From NCBI GenBank assembly GCA_001600455.1, contig BCKC01000008.1:1027345-1091344 (forward strand): a DNA stretch of 64,000 nt, written 5' to 3'. The notes beneath the pieces are model-generated. The model made no database searches, was not told the DNA's origin, and saw only the letters and a program-made list of their open reading frames with translations. Positions 34,304-44,660 of the stretch are shown here, one piece after another. Made by a program: the position numbers and the translations under genes. The DNA comes from Endocalyx cinctus. Taxonomy: Eukaryota > Ascomycota > Sordariomycetes > Amphisphaeriales > Apiosporaceae. Each line of letters starts with the position of its first letter. The stretch's first letter is position 1.

Positions 34304-35799
34304 TCATGACCAATTCTCTCGTTCCAGCGCCCACTCAACCGCCTTCTTAACATCCACCGCCGTAGCGTCGGGCTTCAAATGAGACTCGAAATTAGCTACG
34401 TGTTCTCTCGCGGGGCTCCAGATGCCCGTCTCGACCAATATCGATACCCAGGGTTCGCGTATTTTGCTTTGGTTGGCGCCCGATATGTCGCTCCAGGGGT
34501 TATCGCCGACCATGTAGATGGATTGCAACCCCGGCGGACCTTTCTTCCCCGCCTCCTCCCCCCCTTCCTCCGAAAGTTCAGCTAGTAACCGATTCCGGTG
34601 CTTCGTCAGAACCTTGTACGCGTAATCGTAAGCCACCTTCTTGGGCTTGCCGTAGTAGAAGCAAAAGTCGGACCACCGACCCCTGTGTATCCCCGAATAG
34701 GTGCCCTTCACGGCCCTGACGAAGGAGCCCTGTCCTAATCGCGGGTACGGGTGCGACGCTTTCCATTGCATGTCTACGTTGGAGAAGTATAGCCGAGGCT
34801 GGTCCGCTTGCAACGAAACCTCATCTTTCCTGCCGTAATTCCTCATGCCCATAGTGATCCTATTGGGCGAGTACGTGCCCAGCACACCCCCCTCCGACAC
34901 GAGCACGTCGGTGATGATCTGGATGTCGAGCGCCCAATCGCGCGGGTCGTTGAACACAAAGATAGCCTCTATCTTGGGCGACGGGTTGCCTCCCGGTAAC
35001 GGTCTCGCCGTGCGCTCGTATACCTCCTTCTGGAGTGTTTCGAACGGATATATGGTCGGGTAGGCCATGAGGATATCGGCCGGCGTGATGACGTTGCGGA
35101 AGCCGTATTCTTCCGCTATGGCACGGCACTTCTCCGGATCAGACCCTGTGACGAGGATGTTCTTGTCCGCTAGTGGCCTCTTCGGATCATGTACTAAGTC
35201 TTGGAATGGCGTATGGGACTGGGCGAAATTCTCCGTCGTTATCTCAACCCCGAGTATCTCACTCAGCTCCGCTACTCGCTCTCTCTCGTGCTTGCCGCCT
35301 CCGTTGGTAAGTAGGATAAAGGGGATAGAGTTCTCTTTCAGATATGCCAGCGTCTCCGTGGCTCCTGGAATTGGCTGCTTCCCGTGCAATAACACCCCAT
35401 CGATACTTTTATTTTATTCCAGTCATTAGCGCAATGTTCATTTCTTCTGATAACTTTTAATCTGATAACAAGCATACTACTGCGCAGCAAAGAAAGTATA
35501 ATCAAAAGCCGAGACGGGAAGAGACCTACTTACTCAAAAGCGAAGGCGAATGAACTCGCTTTCTTTTTAGAAGGCTTCTGACTGAGATCAATACTAAAGG
35601 ACCTTGAAAATGCCGCGGCCGGTCGACCATATTGCTGGCGCGGCGATTGTACGAGAAGGTGGCTCTGTCCAGCTGCTGCAACCCGACGAGATAGGCCTGA
35701 GGTCCGGGCCCGAAACATTTGATGATAACAGGAAGAAGAGAATGATGACGCGGGGCCGACGCGCGACATGGCCGAAATATGAGCTCCTTTAATAACCAT
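34304..35799 (-). CDS. HAD-superfamily class IIA hydrolase, CECR5/YKR070W type, probably mitochondrial
   Basis: Exons are 35799-35534 and 35405-34304 with a 128-nt intron (GTAAGT...AAAAG), giving 455 residues. The splice recreates the catalytic motif I, FAFDIDGVLLHG (nucleophile D89, acid/base D91). Motif II is FILLTNGGG and motif IV is MVGDNPWSDISGAN. Length, the subclass IIA cap and the GQGSFVRAVKGTYSG and FYYGKPKKVAYDYA blocks match the eukaryotic CECR5/YKR070W group. Residues before the catalytic motif are Arg/Ser/Ala-rich with almost no acids (FRARTSGLSRRVAAAG), a likely mitochondrial presequence; yeast YKR070W is mitochondrial. Substrate is unknown. Alternative ATGs at 35769 and further in would shorten the presequence only. 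Confidence 0.92.
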
Positions 35800-36631
35800 A
35801 TTTTACCCTCTCCTCTTTTGGCTTCTAGTGACTCAAAAGAACAGTGAAAGGTGAAATGGTCCTTTTTTTATAAATCGTATATTCTACTTTGATCAAAGTG
35901 GAAAAGAAACCCGAGACAAGAGACTTGAGGATCAGCGAGACTGATATAATAAAAGCGAAGTGAGTACTAAGTGGAACTATACATCTAAGCTCCACCCAAT
36001 CTACCCTTGCCAAACAGCTCCTGAGATCTTTATTTATTTTTTTTTCTTTCCTCTTGGGATTGATTCGACTCAGAATAGTTTTATTGTTTTAATGAAAAAT
36101 ACGGAATTCAAGAGGTATAAAGTTTAGGGAATACGTGTACACGTATTAATTCCCTCGAGAAATTGGGGAACTCAATTTGGTCGGACCAGATATTTTGAAC
36201 TGACTAGATAATAGCTAAGCTAAGCTGGTTTATCTTATCTTATCGCAACCGAGCTCTTATCAACATATGCGCGTCTGCCCGTGCTACTTCAAATATCCAT
36301 AATTTATATGCATGATTCTACAAACCCCTTGAACATAGTCCAAAGAAGATGAAGAAAGAAGGTAAAAAGAGAGAACTTGTCTTATAACATGACGTCTTAA
36401 ATTGAATATATATCTATGGGTATAAATAAATATGTATTTATTACAAGTTGACTATACCTGGTTGTCTACTAATAATTCATTGATTTACAGGAGCAGCGTG
36501 AACTATATTATTGAAGCGTAATCTTTTCCGTACATAATTGATAGATCACAACAACATATGACTAATTTTTTACATTTATTTTTTTGTTTGTTTCATCTTT
36601 CAATGATTCATTCGATCTTCGTTACCTTCCC
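35800..36631. other. AT-rich spacer between HAD hydrolase and SCO1
   Basis: 832 bases, upstream of the HAD gene and downstream of SCO1. No gene, RNA or notable repeat is seen beyond T-rich stretches near 36036 and 36575. Confidence 0.5.
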
Positions 36632-37679
36632 TCATTTCCTGAATTCCCCTCTCCAATCCTTGACGTGATCCAAGATCAGCTTCGCCCCGGCGTCGGGGCT
36701 ATGCTGCCGCCCCAGGGCCTCGACGAAGTCGCCCTCGGGGTCCATGAGGTAGAAGTAGATGCTGTGGTCGACCAGGTAATCCTGGCCGGGCTTCACGTCC
36801 TTGGGCGTGCTGAAGTAGACCCGGTACGCCTTGCAGACGTCCTTGATCTGGTCGTACGTGCCCGTGAGGCCGACGAAGCCCGGGTGGAACTCGGCCAGGT
36901 ACGATTTCAGGATCGCCGGGTCGTCCCGCGCCGGGTCACACGTGATGAATATCGGCGTCACCGCGCCCGGCCGCTCCGCTTCGACGATGTCGAACATGCG
37001 CGCCATCTTGTCGAGCTCTTCGGGGCAGATGTCGGGGCAGTGCGTGAAACCGAAGTAGACCTGGTTAGTTGGTAATCGTTAGTTTATCATAAGTTGATAA
37101 TTAGTTTTATTTTTCGCGTAACCCCTCCCAAAAATAATAAATAACAAAAAATCAATTCCGATCAATCAACAAGAAGAAGCAAAAAAAACTTACGAGTGAG
37201 TATCGTCCCTTCATATCCGCGCTCGTGAACGGCCTCCCCTCATGATCGACCAGCTGAAAGGAGCCTCCGACCTTCGGCCTGCCGATCCCCTTGGTGCTCT
37301 CGGCGATGCGCTTGCGCTGCATGCGCTCCTTTTCGCTCTCGAAGTACCAAGCCAAGCCCGCGGCCGTCACGACGAACAGCAGGCCCGCCTTCCACGAGAA
37401 GGGCCCGGTCCTGTACCGGCTCTTGGCCTCCTCGATAGTCCGACCGCCCCCGCTCTTATACCGACGTTGTTGTTGTTGTACATGCTGCTGCTGTCCGGCG
37501 TGCGGTCTAGAAAAAAATATAGTATTTTGTGACGAGGGAGTTATGGGAGAGGTCGTCGTCGTGGTCGTACAGGTCGGACGTGTCGAGAGAAAACGGCGGC
37601 ATGTCGACGATTGCCGTTGCCGGGAATGCGCCTGGAGGGATCGCAATAGCGATCGCGAGGGGGCGAGGGGGCGGGACAT
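36632..37679 (-). CDS. SCO1: SCO1-type copper chaperone for cytochrome c oxidase
   Basis: Exons are 37679-37194 and 37060-36632 with a 133-nt intron (GTAAGT...CTAACCAG), giving 304 residues. Sco1 delivers copper to the CuA site of Cox2 on the outer face of the mitochondrial inner membrane. Residues 1-75 form a Ser/Arg/Thr-rich mitochondrial presequence with a Gln-rich stretch (QQQHVQQQQRR). One transmembrane helix spans about 97-112 (AGLLFVVTAAGLAW), followed by VGGSFQLVDHEGRPFTSAD. Copper ligands are intact: C170 and C174 in THCPDICPE and the distal H261 in LVDHSIYFYL. The splice gives RYSLVYFGFTHC as in the family. A T-rich stretch ending in CTAG inside exon 1 (near 37507-37520) resembles a splice acceptor, so part of the presequence could be spliced out. 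Confidence 0.94.
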
Positions 37680-39062
37680 TGCCTAGTTAAGTGATAATTT
37701 TCTGACCCTAGTACTCCGGTACTCTGAAATTGAAAGTCTCTACTCCCTATTAGAGAGACTGGATGTTGTAAACGTAATTTCGTTCGCCTCGTTCACTCTA
37801 CGTCAATGGTTCGACAATCTGATGATAGGTAGGCTTGTCTGCAAATAGAAAAATTGTCTTAGGCACACTAGAATGGACTACTTGCTGACATATCCACTTG
37901 CTCGTGCCACATGTGGCAGCTTCAGCCACATTTGGTATACACTTCAGGCTCTATCTATCACCAGATCCTACCCTGCGACAACCAATGATATGTTTATTTG
38001 CTTCAGAAGGCTGTGTGAATTATGATTATGTCTGTTTGTCCGTTAAATACGAAGGACCACGTAGCAGTTATGAACAACTCCTTTTTTGGGATAGGGGACA
38101 CCAATAAACGTCATCTACTCGTAATTGGCATGCAACTCGCCTCTTCTGAGAATGTTTTCTAGCCATAACTTAACCACCACGTAGTGTACTCATTGACCTA
38201 CGTCCGCATATGCACATGTAGGTAGGCGTTTCAGTCAAACTTAAATGTTACCTCGCGTTCTATTGGACAGGTCCAGAATGTGGCACAATGTAATTTTTTT
38301 TTAATTCTCTGGAATGTGGGCTTGTACTCCCTGCCATCCTACTTTTAACTTAGTATTACATACATTGTCCTCCGTTCGAGATTCATCTGCGGAAAAGATG
38401 AATCCGACACACAGTCATTAACAGTGGCCTTCCCACCAAAGTGCCCTCACTCCTCTTTCTTGTTCTTCCTCTATTATCATTCTCTTTGCCCGAAGGCCAG
38501 ACGCCAAACACCCTCTCTACTCAAATCCACGCCTGAATCCTCTCTTTTATCGAGATCTCTTCGTCCATGTAGAGAGACGAGGGGAATATTGTTTAGGAAA
38601 AACAGAACATGTGTAATGCAGTTGAATACGCAAATGCCGCCGAATGCCACCGAGATGCTTTCCCCCCTTCCGTGCTTGCTAAAAACCGTCGTCGTTCAAA
38701 TGATGACACCCTACCCTTAATATTAAAAGAAACCCTCGAAAGTAAAAAAAAAAAGTATGTCGCACCCATTTCTCTATGACCGCAAAGTAAAAAAGAATTC
38801 CATAATACGCCTCGCCACGAAAAGTCCTTTTCTTTGTAAAGGACAAAAAAAGCTTATTTGTTGCTGTTGCGAACTAAACTGTTGACGTGAAAAGGCGTTA
38901 AGGCGTAAAAGGAAGAAAGAAACGAAATTCACAGATTGAACTTCAACATTATATGAAGTATCTGTATCACACACTATGTGAGCTAGGGCTCACGTAACCA
39001 CTGAAATTTTCGACCCGTATTTACGATCGTCGTCTTATAGGAAGTCTTCGTCAAGGAAACGA
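37680..39062. other. 1.4-kb spacer
   Basis: The open frame at 38424-38720 (98 codons) has no recognisable family. The sequence is mixed AT-rich with CT-rich stretches near 38450-38520. I see no RNA gene. Confidence 0.5.
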
Positions 39063-41273
39063 TCAGCCTCGGCTAACTTGACTCTGACTGGCGCTAGTGC
39101 GGCTGCGTTCTTCCTCTTCCTCGAGGACATCACTTAATCGAGTTGGGTGGTGATGGCGAGGCTGCATCTCTTCCCAACCACTAGATGAAAATCCGGAGCC
39201 GCTGTAGTCCGGAGCCGCCGAGTACGGGGGTTGGTGAGCGCCAGAGGTGCCCGGTTGGTATGCGCCGGGGTTAGTCGCCGGGGTCTCAAATTCTTCTGCT
39301 CTATTGTTAGAATGATGCAAGGAGGGTGCAAGGGAGGGAACGTTTTGTCCGCGGGAGTCTCGAACAAAGCTTCCCAGTTCATCAATGATATACTCACCTT
39401 CGCTGTAAGTACCCTCAGAACCGTAACTCTGCTGATGATGAACGGACGAGGGGGTCTGGTAAACGGGGTTGCTACCGGCAGTTGTGGTTACTGGCTGAAC
39501 GGCAGGAGCCTGGGTGTACTCAGGTCGTGCAGAACGAGAAGGCGATTGAGCATATTCGGACTGTTCCTGCTGACTATATGCACGGGGATCTCGCTGACTT
39601 GCACCGCGGCCAAGGCCTTGGGTCATAGGGACGACCTGGACTCCACCTACGATGGTAGGGTGACCGAGCTGAAGAGATGTAGTACGGTCACGCTCTTCCT
39701 GTTCGCGCCGGCCTAACTCTTCCCAGGCACGTCGGGCTTCTTCCTTGGAAATAGCTAGCTCCTTGCGCATTTCTTCTAGCTGTTTCTTCATCTTCGACTG
39801 CCCCTGCTCTCGCTCAACCGCACGTCGGATCATGTCTTCTCGGTTTCGTCGTTCTTCGTTAAGCGCGCCCTCTAACATAGCAGCCACCTCTTGGCTGCGT
39901 TCTAGCTCGGCACGCGTCTCGAAAAACCAACGCTGGAATTTACGTTCCGAAGAGGCCCGAAGGCGCTGCAGTTCGACTACAGCATGGAAGAGATTGGCAC
40001 CGGCGGATGAAAGATCGGTGACCTGTCGAGAAAGCTGCTGAGAAAGTGGATCCTGGTTGATTTCCTGGGCATTCTGTTCAAGTCGGCGGATCCAAAAGCT
40101 AGTCAGACCCTCCCAATGAGCAGATAGAGTTTCCCAGCGCTCGAATGCATGAGGAAAAGAATTTCTACTTCGTCCCCCTCCCGCGGACGGCTCTGCGGGC
40201 TGGTTCTGGGAGGCCGGAGCACCTTGGCCGGCGCCCGTAGCAGCCCGCGCGGGACGTGTGCCCTGAGAGGCCTGTGCTTGGTCAGTTGTGCGTCGGGTCT
40301 GCTCAGCAGCGGCTGCACCGTTATCAACATTTACGCGACCAGAAGCGGACTGCGCTAATTTTCGGCGAGTTTCCGTACCAGCGCCAGCAGATGTACCGGG
40401 TCCAGCTCCAGCGCCAGCAGCCGGATTGGCCCGACGTTCTGTCTCTTTTCGCGTCGCCTCTTCTTGCCGACGGACCTCCGCCTCGGCATGCTCACGATCC
40501 AATCGTGCTCTCTCCTCTCGCTGTCTAGCGGCCTCGCGTTCTATGCGCTGCTGCATGATGATTCGAGGTCCTCTAATCCCAGAAGGCGAACCGACGGCAG
40601 TGCGTTCCGCCAAGGGTCGTATCGACGAGGCACCGTTACCGTTCGAGGTAGCCGGACCCGATCCACCGGTTAAGTCAGCCATCGGAGCGTACAGTTCGAC
40701 TAGATCGTCAGAAATCTTGTGCGGACCGCGCAGTGTTTCCTCAAGCGCGTAAAGGATGGCGCTATGAGTATGTTTAGAGATTCGAACAGCCGGGTGAGGA
40801 CTGGGTCTGTTTAGACTAAAGGACGAGTGAGTTGTCCGATATTGTTGAGAGGATGTGCGTGTCGAACTTGTTCCAGAATCTTCACTGAGACCACCTTGCG
40901 AAAGTTTTCTTCTCGGTTTACGTCGTTCGATTCCACTCTTAAGGTCGGGGTCGGCAAGTACGTAGCGTCCACGTGGACCGAGAGTGACGGTGACGCGACC
41001 TAAGGGATCGGGTGCAGAAGTTACCTCCGGTCGAGGACTAGGAATTCCTGAAAATCGTGAAGTCCGACGAAGTCTACGTTGCGAAGAAGATATGGACCGT
41101 TGATCTGGAGTAATCAATTGAGAAGACTGCGAAAGCCTGCGCTGCTGGCGCTGGTTATGTAGAGGGGTAGAAGGGTCGTTAATGTCGTAACGGTCGTTAA
41201 ATGGTGTGGTAGAACGCGGTTCCGTCACCTTCGCAATTACCTCAGGAATTTGGGCTGAAGCCGAGGTAGACAA
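39063..41273 (-). CDS. Large coiled-coil protein, conserved in filamentous fungi, function unknown
   Basis: An open reading frame of 736 codons. The 5' end is not settled. The first codon of the open frame at 41273 is TTG, no in-frame ATG precedes the conserved region, and TCTACCTCGGCTTCAG just inside looks like a splice acceptor (exon from 41254), so a short 5' exon is probably missing. The N-terminal 190 residues are Ser/Arg-rich and disordered. HTHSAILYALEETLRGPHKISDDL is a compact conserved block. A charged helix follows (about 260-300, REERARLDREHAEAEVRRQEE). Then FPHAFERWETLSAHWEGLTSFWIRRLEQN leads into a coiled coil of about 150 residues. The last 190 residues are Gln/Ser/Pro-rich. The HAFERWE and HWEGLTSFW blocks recall an uncharacterised Pezizomycotina family. 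A structural or scaffold role is inference. Confidence 0.8.
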   Translation of the reverse strand: MSTSASAQIPEVIAKVTEPRSTTPFNDRYDINDPSTPLHNQRQQRRLSQSSQLITPDQRSISSSQRRLRRTSRFSGIPSPRPEVTSAPDPLGRVTVTLGPRGRYVLADPDLKSGIERRKPRRKLSQGGLSEDSGTSSTRTSSQQYRTTHSSFSLNRPSPHPAVRISKHTHSAILYALEETLRGPHKISDDLVELYAPMADLTGGSGPATSNGNGASSIRPLAERTAVGSPSGIRGPRIIMQQRIEREAARQREERARLDREHAEAEVRRQEEATRKETERRANPAAGAGAGPGTSAGAGTETRRKLAQSASGRVNVDNGAAAAEQTRRTTDQAQASQGTRPARAATGAGQGAPASQNQPAEPSAGGGRSRNSFPHAFERWETLSAHWEGLTSFWIRRLEQNAQEINQDPLSQQLSRQVTDLSSAGANLFHAVVELQRLRASSERKFQRWFFETRAELERSQEVAAMLEGALNEERRNREDMIRRAVEREQGQSKMKKQLEEMRKELAISKEEARRAWEELGRREQEERDRTTSLQLGHPTIVGGVQVVPMTQGLGRGASQRDPRAYSQQEQSEYAQSPSRSARPEYTQAPAVQPVTTTAGSNPVYQTPSSVHHQQSYGSEGTYSEGEYIIDELGSFVRDSRGQNVPSLAPSLHHSNNRAEEFETPATNPGAYQPGTSGAHQPPYSAAPDYSGSGFSSSGWEEMQPRHHHPTRLSDVLEEEEERSRTSASQSQVSRG

Positions 41274-42024
41274 TATGATGGTTCACCACGTAAGGTGGTG
41301 TGGGAAAAAAAAAAAAAAAAAACAGAAATGAGGAGGAAAAAGTTAGGCAGAGGGTGTGGGTGAGTTGGTAATATGAGTAAATGTAGTCCAATTACTTCAA
41401 GGGAAGAGGCAAATCTGAAGTAGGATACACGTGGGGGGGCAGTGTTGAAGAATAAAACTAGTACAAAATATTGAAATGATGTACTGATGGAATTTTTAAG
41501 TGGTCAGCCTTTAAAAAAAGAAAAAAAAAGGCCAAGAAAATTGGAGTACCACAAACAATTCGATCAAAATCAATATTTTGCTATGATTTTGATATGAAGT
41601 TTTTTGTGGTGATGTATGAAATATGTTGTAGTGTATCTACACAAGATAGTATGTAGAAACACTGGTGAGAAGTGTATGTAGAGGTGTATGTACGTGTTGT
41701 TGTACGTGTTGTGCGTGTTGCGTGTATGGTATGTATGAGTACATGTAAAGTGGGAGGTTGGGCCTGTGTTGTAGTAATTGGGATGGCTGGGCTACCGGGG
41801 CAATGGTCTAAGCTTGAAAATTGTTGGAAGGACCAAGTAAAAAATAAAATATGATATGGTGAAAATAAAAAATAACAGCCGCTTATGTGAGCGAATAAGT
41901 TGTTGTTCTCGGCGATGAATCTTTTTTTTTAATAAAGGGGGGAAAAAAGCTGGCAGCAGATGGAGTTTGCATGTATCGTGACTATCATCACTTCTTAGAG
42001 TATGAGATCACACCCAACTGCCAA

Positions 42025-42080
42025 CGCAGACCGAACTGCGCCAGCAGCGCAAAGCGCCGACAATGAAAAGAATTGTCGGC
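42025..42080. repeat. Cluster of three small hairpins
   Basis: Hairpin 1 is CGCAG (42025-42029) with CTGCG (42036-42040). Hairpin 2 is GCGC-AAA-GCGC (42047-42057). Hairpin 3 is GCCGACAAT (42056-42064), a 7-base loop, then ATTGTCGGC (42072-42080), a perfect 9-bp stem. Hairpins 2 and 3 overlap by two bases, so they are mutually exclusive at their edge. The block is GC-rich inside AT-rich sequence. Role unknown. Confidence 0.6.
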
Positions 42081-43249
42081 AATTGTGATAGCGATCATAA
42101 GTTGAAGTGAAATTTTATTATTTCATGAGTTGTTTTGCATATACTCATAATATATCACCTCAATGGCATTTTTAAGGATTGGTGTTCGCGATGATTCCGA
42201 TGCGCCAGAGATGTAAGAAGAAGTACAAGCTGAACCCTTTTACTTAACAAATACCTAGGTATGTAGAGTAATAGGGCAGAATAAGAAATCTTGGTAGGGC
42301 GGTGAACAAGCAATTAAAAATAAAAGTAAAAAAGTAAAAGTACAGTAACTTTTAAAAGATTTCCTACTGTTAAAAGGGGATAATTATCGGCTGATAAGGT
42401 TAGATCGGGCGCACGGTCCAACTCTCTCCATCTTAATCCTTTTCAAATCAAGACATATTCAGTTTCTTTCACTTCCTTGAATCTTTGCTACATATATTAT
42501 ATAGGTTCGGTAGTTCATAAATCTTTTACTATGGTAACTACTTTTAATTAATCGATTTCTAAAGAGTATTGAGGAGGTTGGGAGACTTGATATTGGTATA
42601 TATTCTAATTATACATGGTTGATCCTACTATCCCAAATTTCAAGTTGACCAAGCTTAAGCAGAAGCTAACACGCCTCACGATCTACAGGTGCCAGCTAAG
42701 TCAGATCTAGTGTATGTACTTGGTATTAGTTATAGCTAGTTGCAGCTCCTAAACACTATGTATCAGATATTCTATACTACTGCTTGAGATACAGGATGCA
42801 TCTACTTAATTATGCATAGAAGGAAAAAAAGAATAGATATGAGATACTAAGAAGGCAAAAGAAAGTTGTTGAAATATAAAGAAAAGAGAAGCATTTGTTT
42901 ACGTGCAGCTCCGTAGGTACCTAAAATACATAGTTATAGTAAACTCCCAGTAGTAGATAAATACATTAGGTACATACCTAGGCAGTAAATGTATTGTGAA
43001 GGACAAAGCTTCTCAGCACCGATACACTATCTCTACCTGTAGAGTAGGCCTACTGTACACGTAGAGTAGTGCTGATGAAATATCACAGTGCGAGGGAGGG
43101 TATAATTTACCTGTAATTAATTGAAGGCTGGTACTTTTTTTTTTTTTTTTTTGCAGTCCTTGGGCCCCTAAAAATAAAGTACATACAAATTCTATATAAA
43201 ACAAGAAGAAAGATTAGTATACGTAGTGTAGTATAAAAAAGGTACGTAC

Positions 43250-43489
43250 CTATGCGTTGGCACCATTATGACGAAGCACTCTGGCTCTTCCCGAGTATTC
43301 CCTGCTTAGTTTACTGAATTCCTTGTGTTTTAGCTCCATAAAACCCCTTGGAGTAGATGGTTTAGCGGTCCCAATCACCCGGGAAGAGCTGGAAGGGTGT
43401 GCCACACTAGAACCAATTTCCCTCTGAGTGGAACGCCGGGTACCAGAACCAATTACACGTGTAACAGGGATCTTAACGCGGTATTGCAC
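43250..43489 (-). other. Weak open frame, possible gene relic
   Basis: 79 codons, opening on GTG. Contains repeated RVIG elements (TRVIGSGTRRS, SRVIGTAKPS). Codon use is more even than in the spacer around it, but no Met start, no family and no splice sites could be matched. It could be the end of a decayed gene or chance. Confidence 0.25.
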
Positions 43490-44303
43490 CCATTACAGCA
43501 TCCCTATCCCATCCCATCCCATTTTCATATGTACAGTATCCCATGGTCACTTTTAAGCATGGAATATTGAAGAAAAGAAGGGCAAATACGAGAGATAAAA
43601 ACTCCATTCTCCTTTTTTTTTTTTGTCCAGCGCTAAAACCAAGCCTTGATTTTTTGTCCCTGAAGATCTAGACTTAGATCTTTACTTTTGAGAAACTCCA
43701 TCGTTAGAATTAATTACACTAATTAGTTAGCATTTTTCAGGGACATTTTTGTGCGGCCGCCCTGCACGCTACTTTAACGTTAGACTTTCAAGGTTATATC
43801 GCTTTCCAGTAAGTCTACCAGTAGCCTCAGGTCATGGGATATTAGTGCGGCGCGAATAAATCGAATCATTTCGATACTGTTCCTAACGTTCGTCGTTCGA
43901 TTTCGTGTCAGGAACCTAAGGCAAAGACGCGTACGATATAAAACCCCCCAGACCGTAGTATTAATCCATTTAAATTTTTTATGGGAACTGTACCGCGGTT
44001 AAAAGAACCCCTCCTCTTCCCCACTCATTTGAGATCATGCCGAGATAATCTTGATGATCGTACTTGAACGTTGATACGCGCGACGAATCGCGTAAAATAG
44101 TTTTATATTATCTCGCGTTTCCAGAATTCAATCTTATAAGTAGTCTTCAGGGATAGCAGGTCGAGAAAAAGTTCTCTCTCCTGAAGAGGGGGATGAGAGT
44201 CTTTCTTAGCAATTACCGACATGGAAAATCAAGGGAACAAGGAGGCATCAAATAGCGAACCTGTCCAATCGCTCCCTTGACTTTTTCTCCCAAGTGCCTG
44301 ACG

Positions 44304-44660
44304 CTAGACGAGAAATCTCCGAAGCGTATCTATCGGCTTCGCTTTCTCGCGTTGATAACGCGTAGGGATTGATTGGTGTCGCTTCCGGCCAAATATATAT
44401 TGATGTACCTCAATACGAAAGCTACGACTCCACTCTTGTTGAGCACGACACTCTTGAAGGTTCGACCCCCAAGCTCTGAGGATCTTCCATGACGCTGATT
44501 TCTCAGCTCGGTACGTACATAGTACACCTGCGTTGGTAAGAACAGGAGCGACAAAAGTCCCTAGATTCCGGACGGCGTCGCGGGACAGCGGCGTCTCACT
44601 TCTTTTTTGCACGGGAGGCATTTTATCTACCTGACGAAATAAAGTCGCAATGTGAATCAA
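44304..44660 (-). other. Possible small or decayed gene with two overlapping frames
   Basis: A Met at 44622 opens PPVQKRSETPLSRDAVRNLG in one frame. About 35 codons on, a second frame (44554-44330) becomes the more protein-like one (VRTELRNQRHG, KSVVLNKSGVVAFVLRYINI). This looks like either an unrecognised short intron or a frameshifted relic. No homologue recognised. Confidence 0.3.

Noticed and set aside
36584..37075. 163-codon plus-strand frame at the SCO1 locus
   Set aside because: It is antisense to SCO1 exon 2, which carries intact copper ligands.
38424..38720. 98-codon plus-strand open frame
   Set aside because: Composition follows the local CT-rich sequence; no domain, signal peptide or splice sites.
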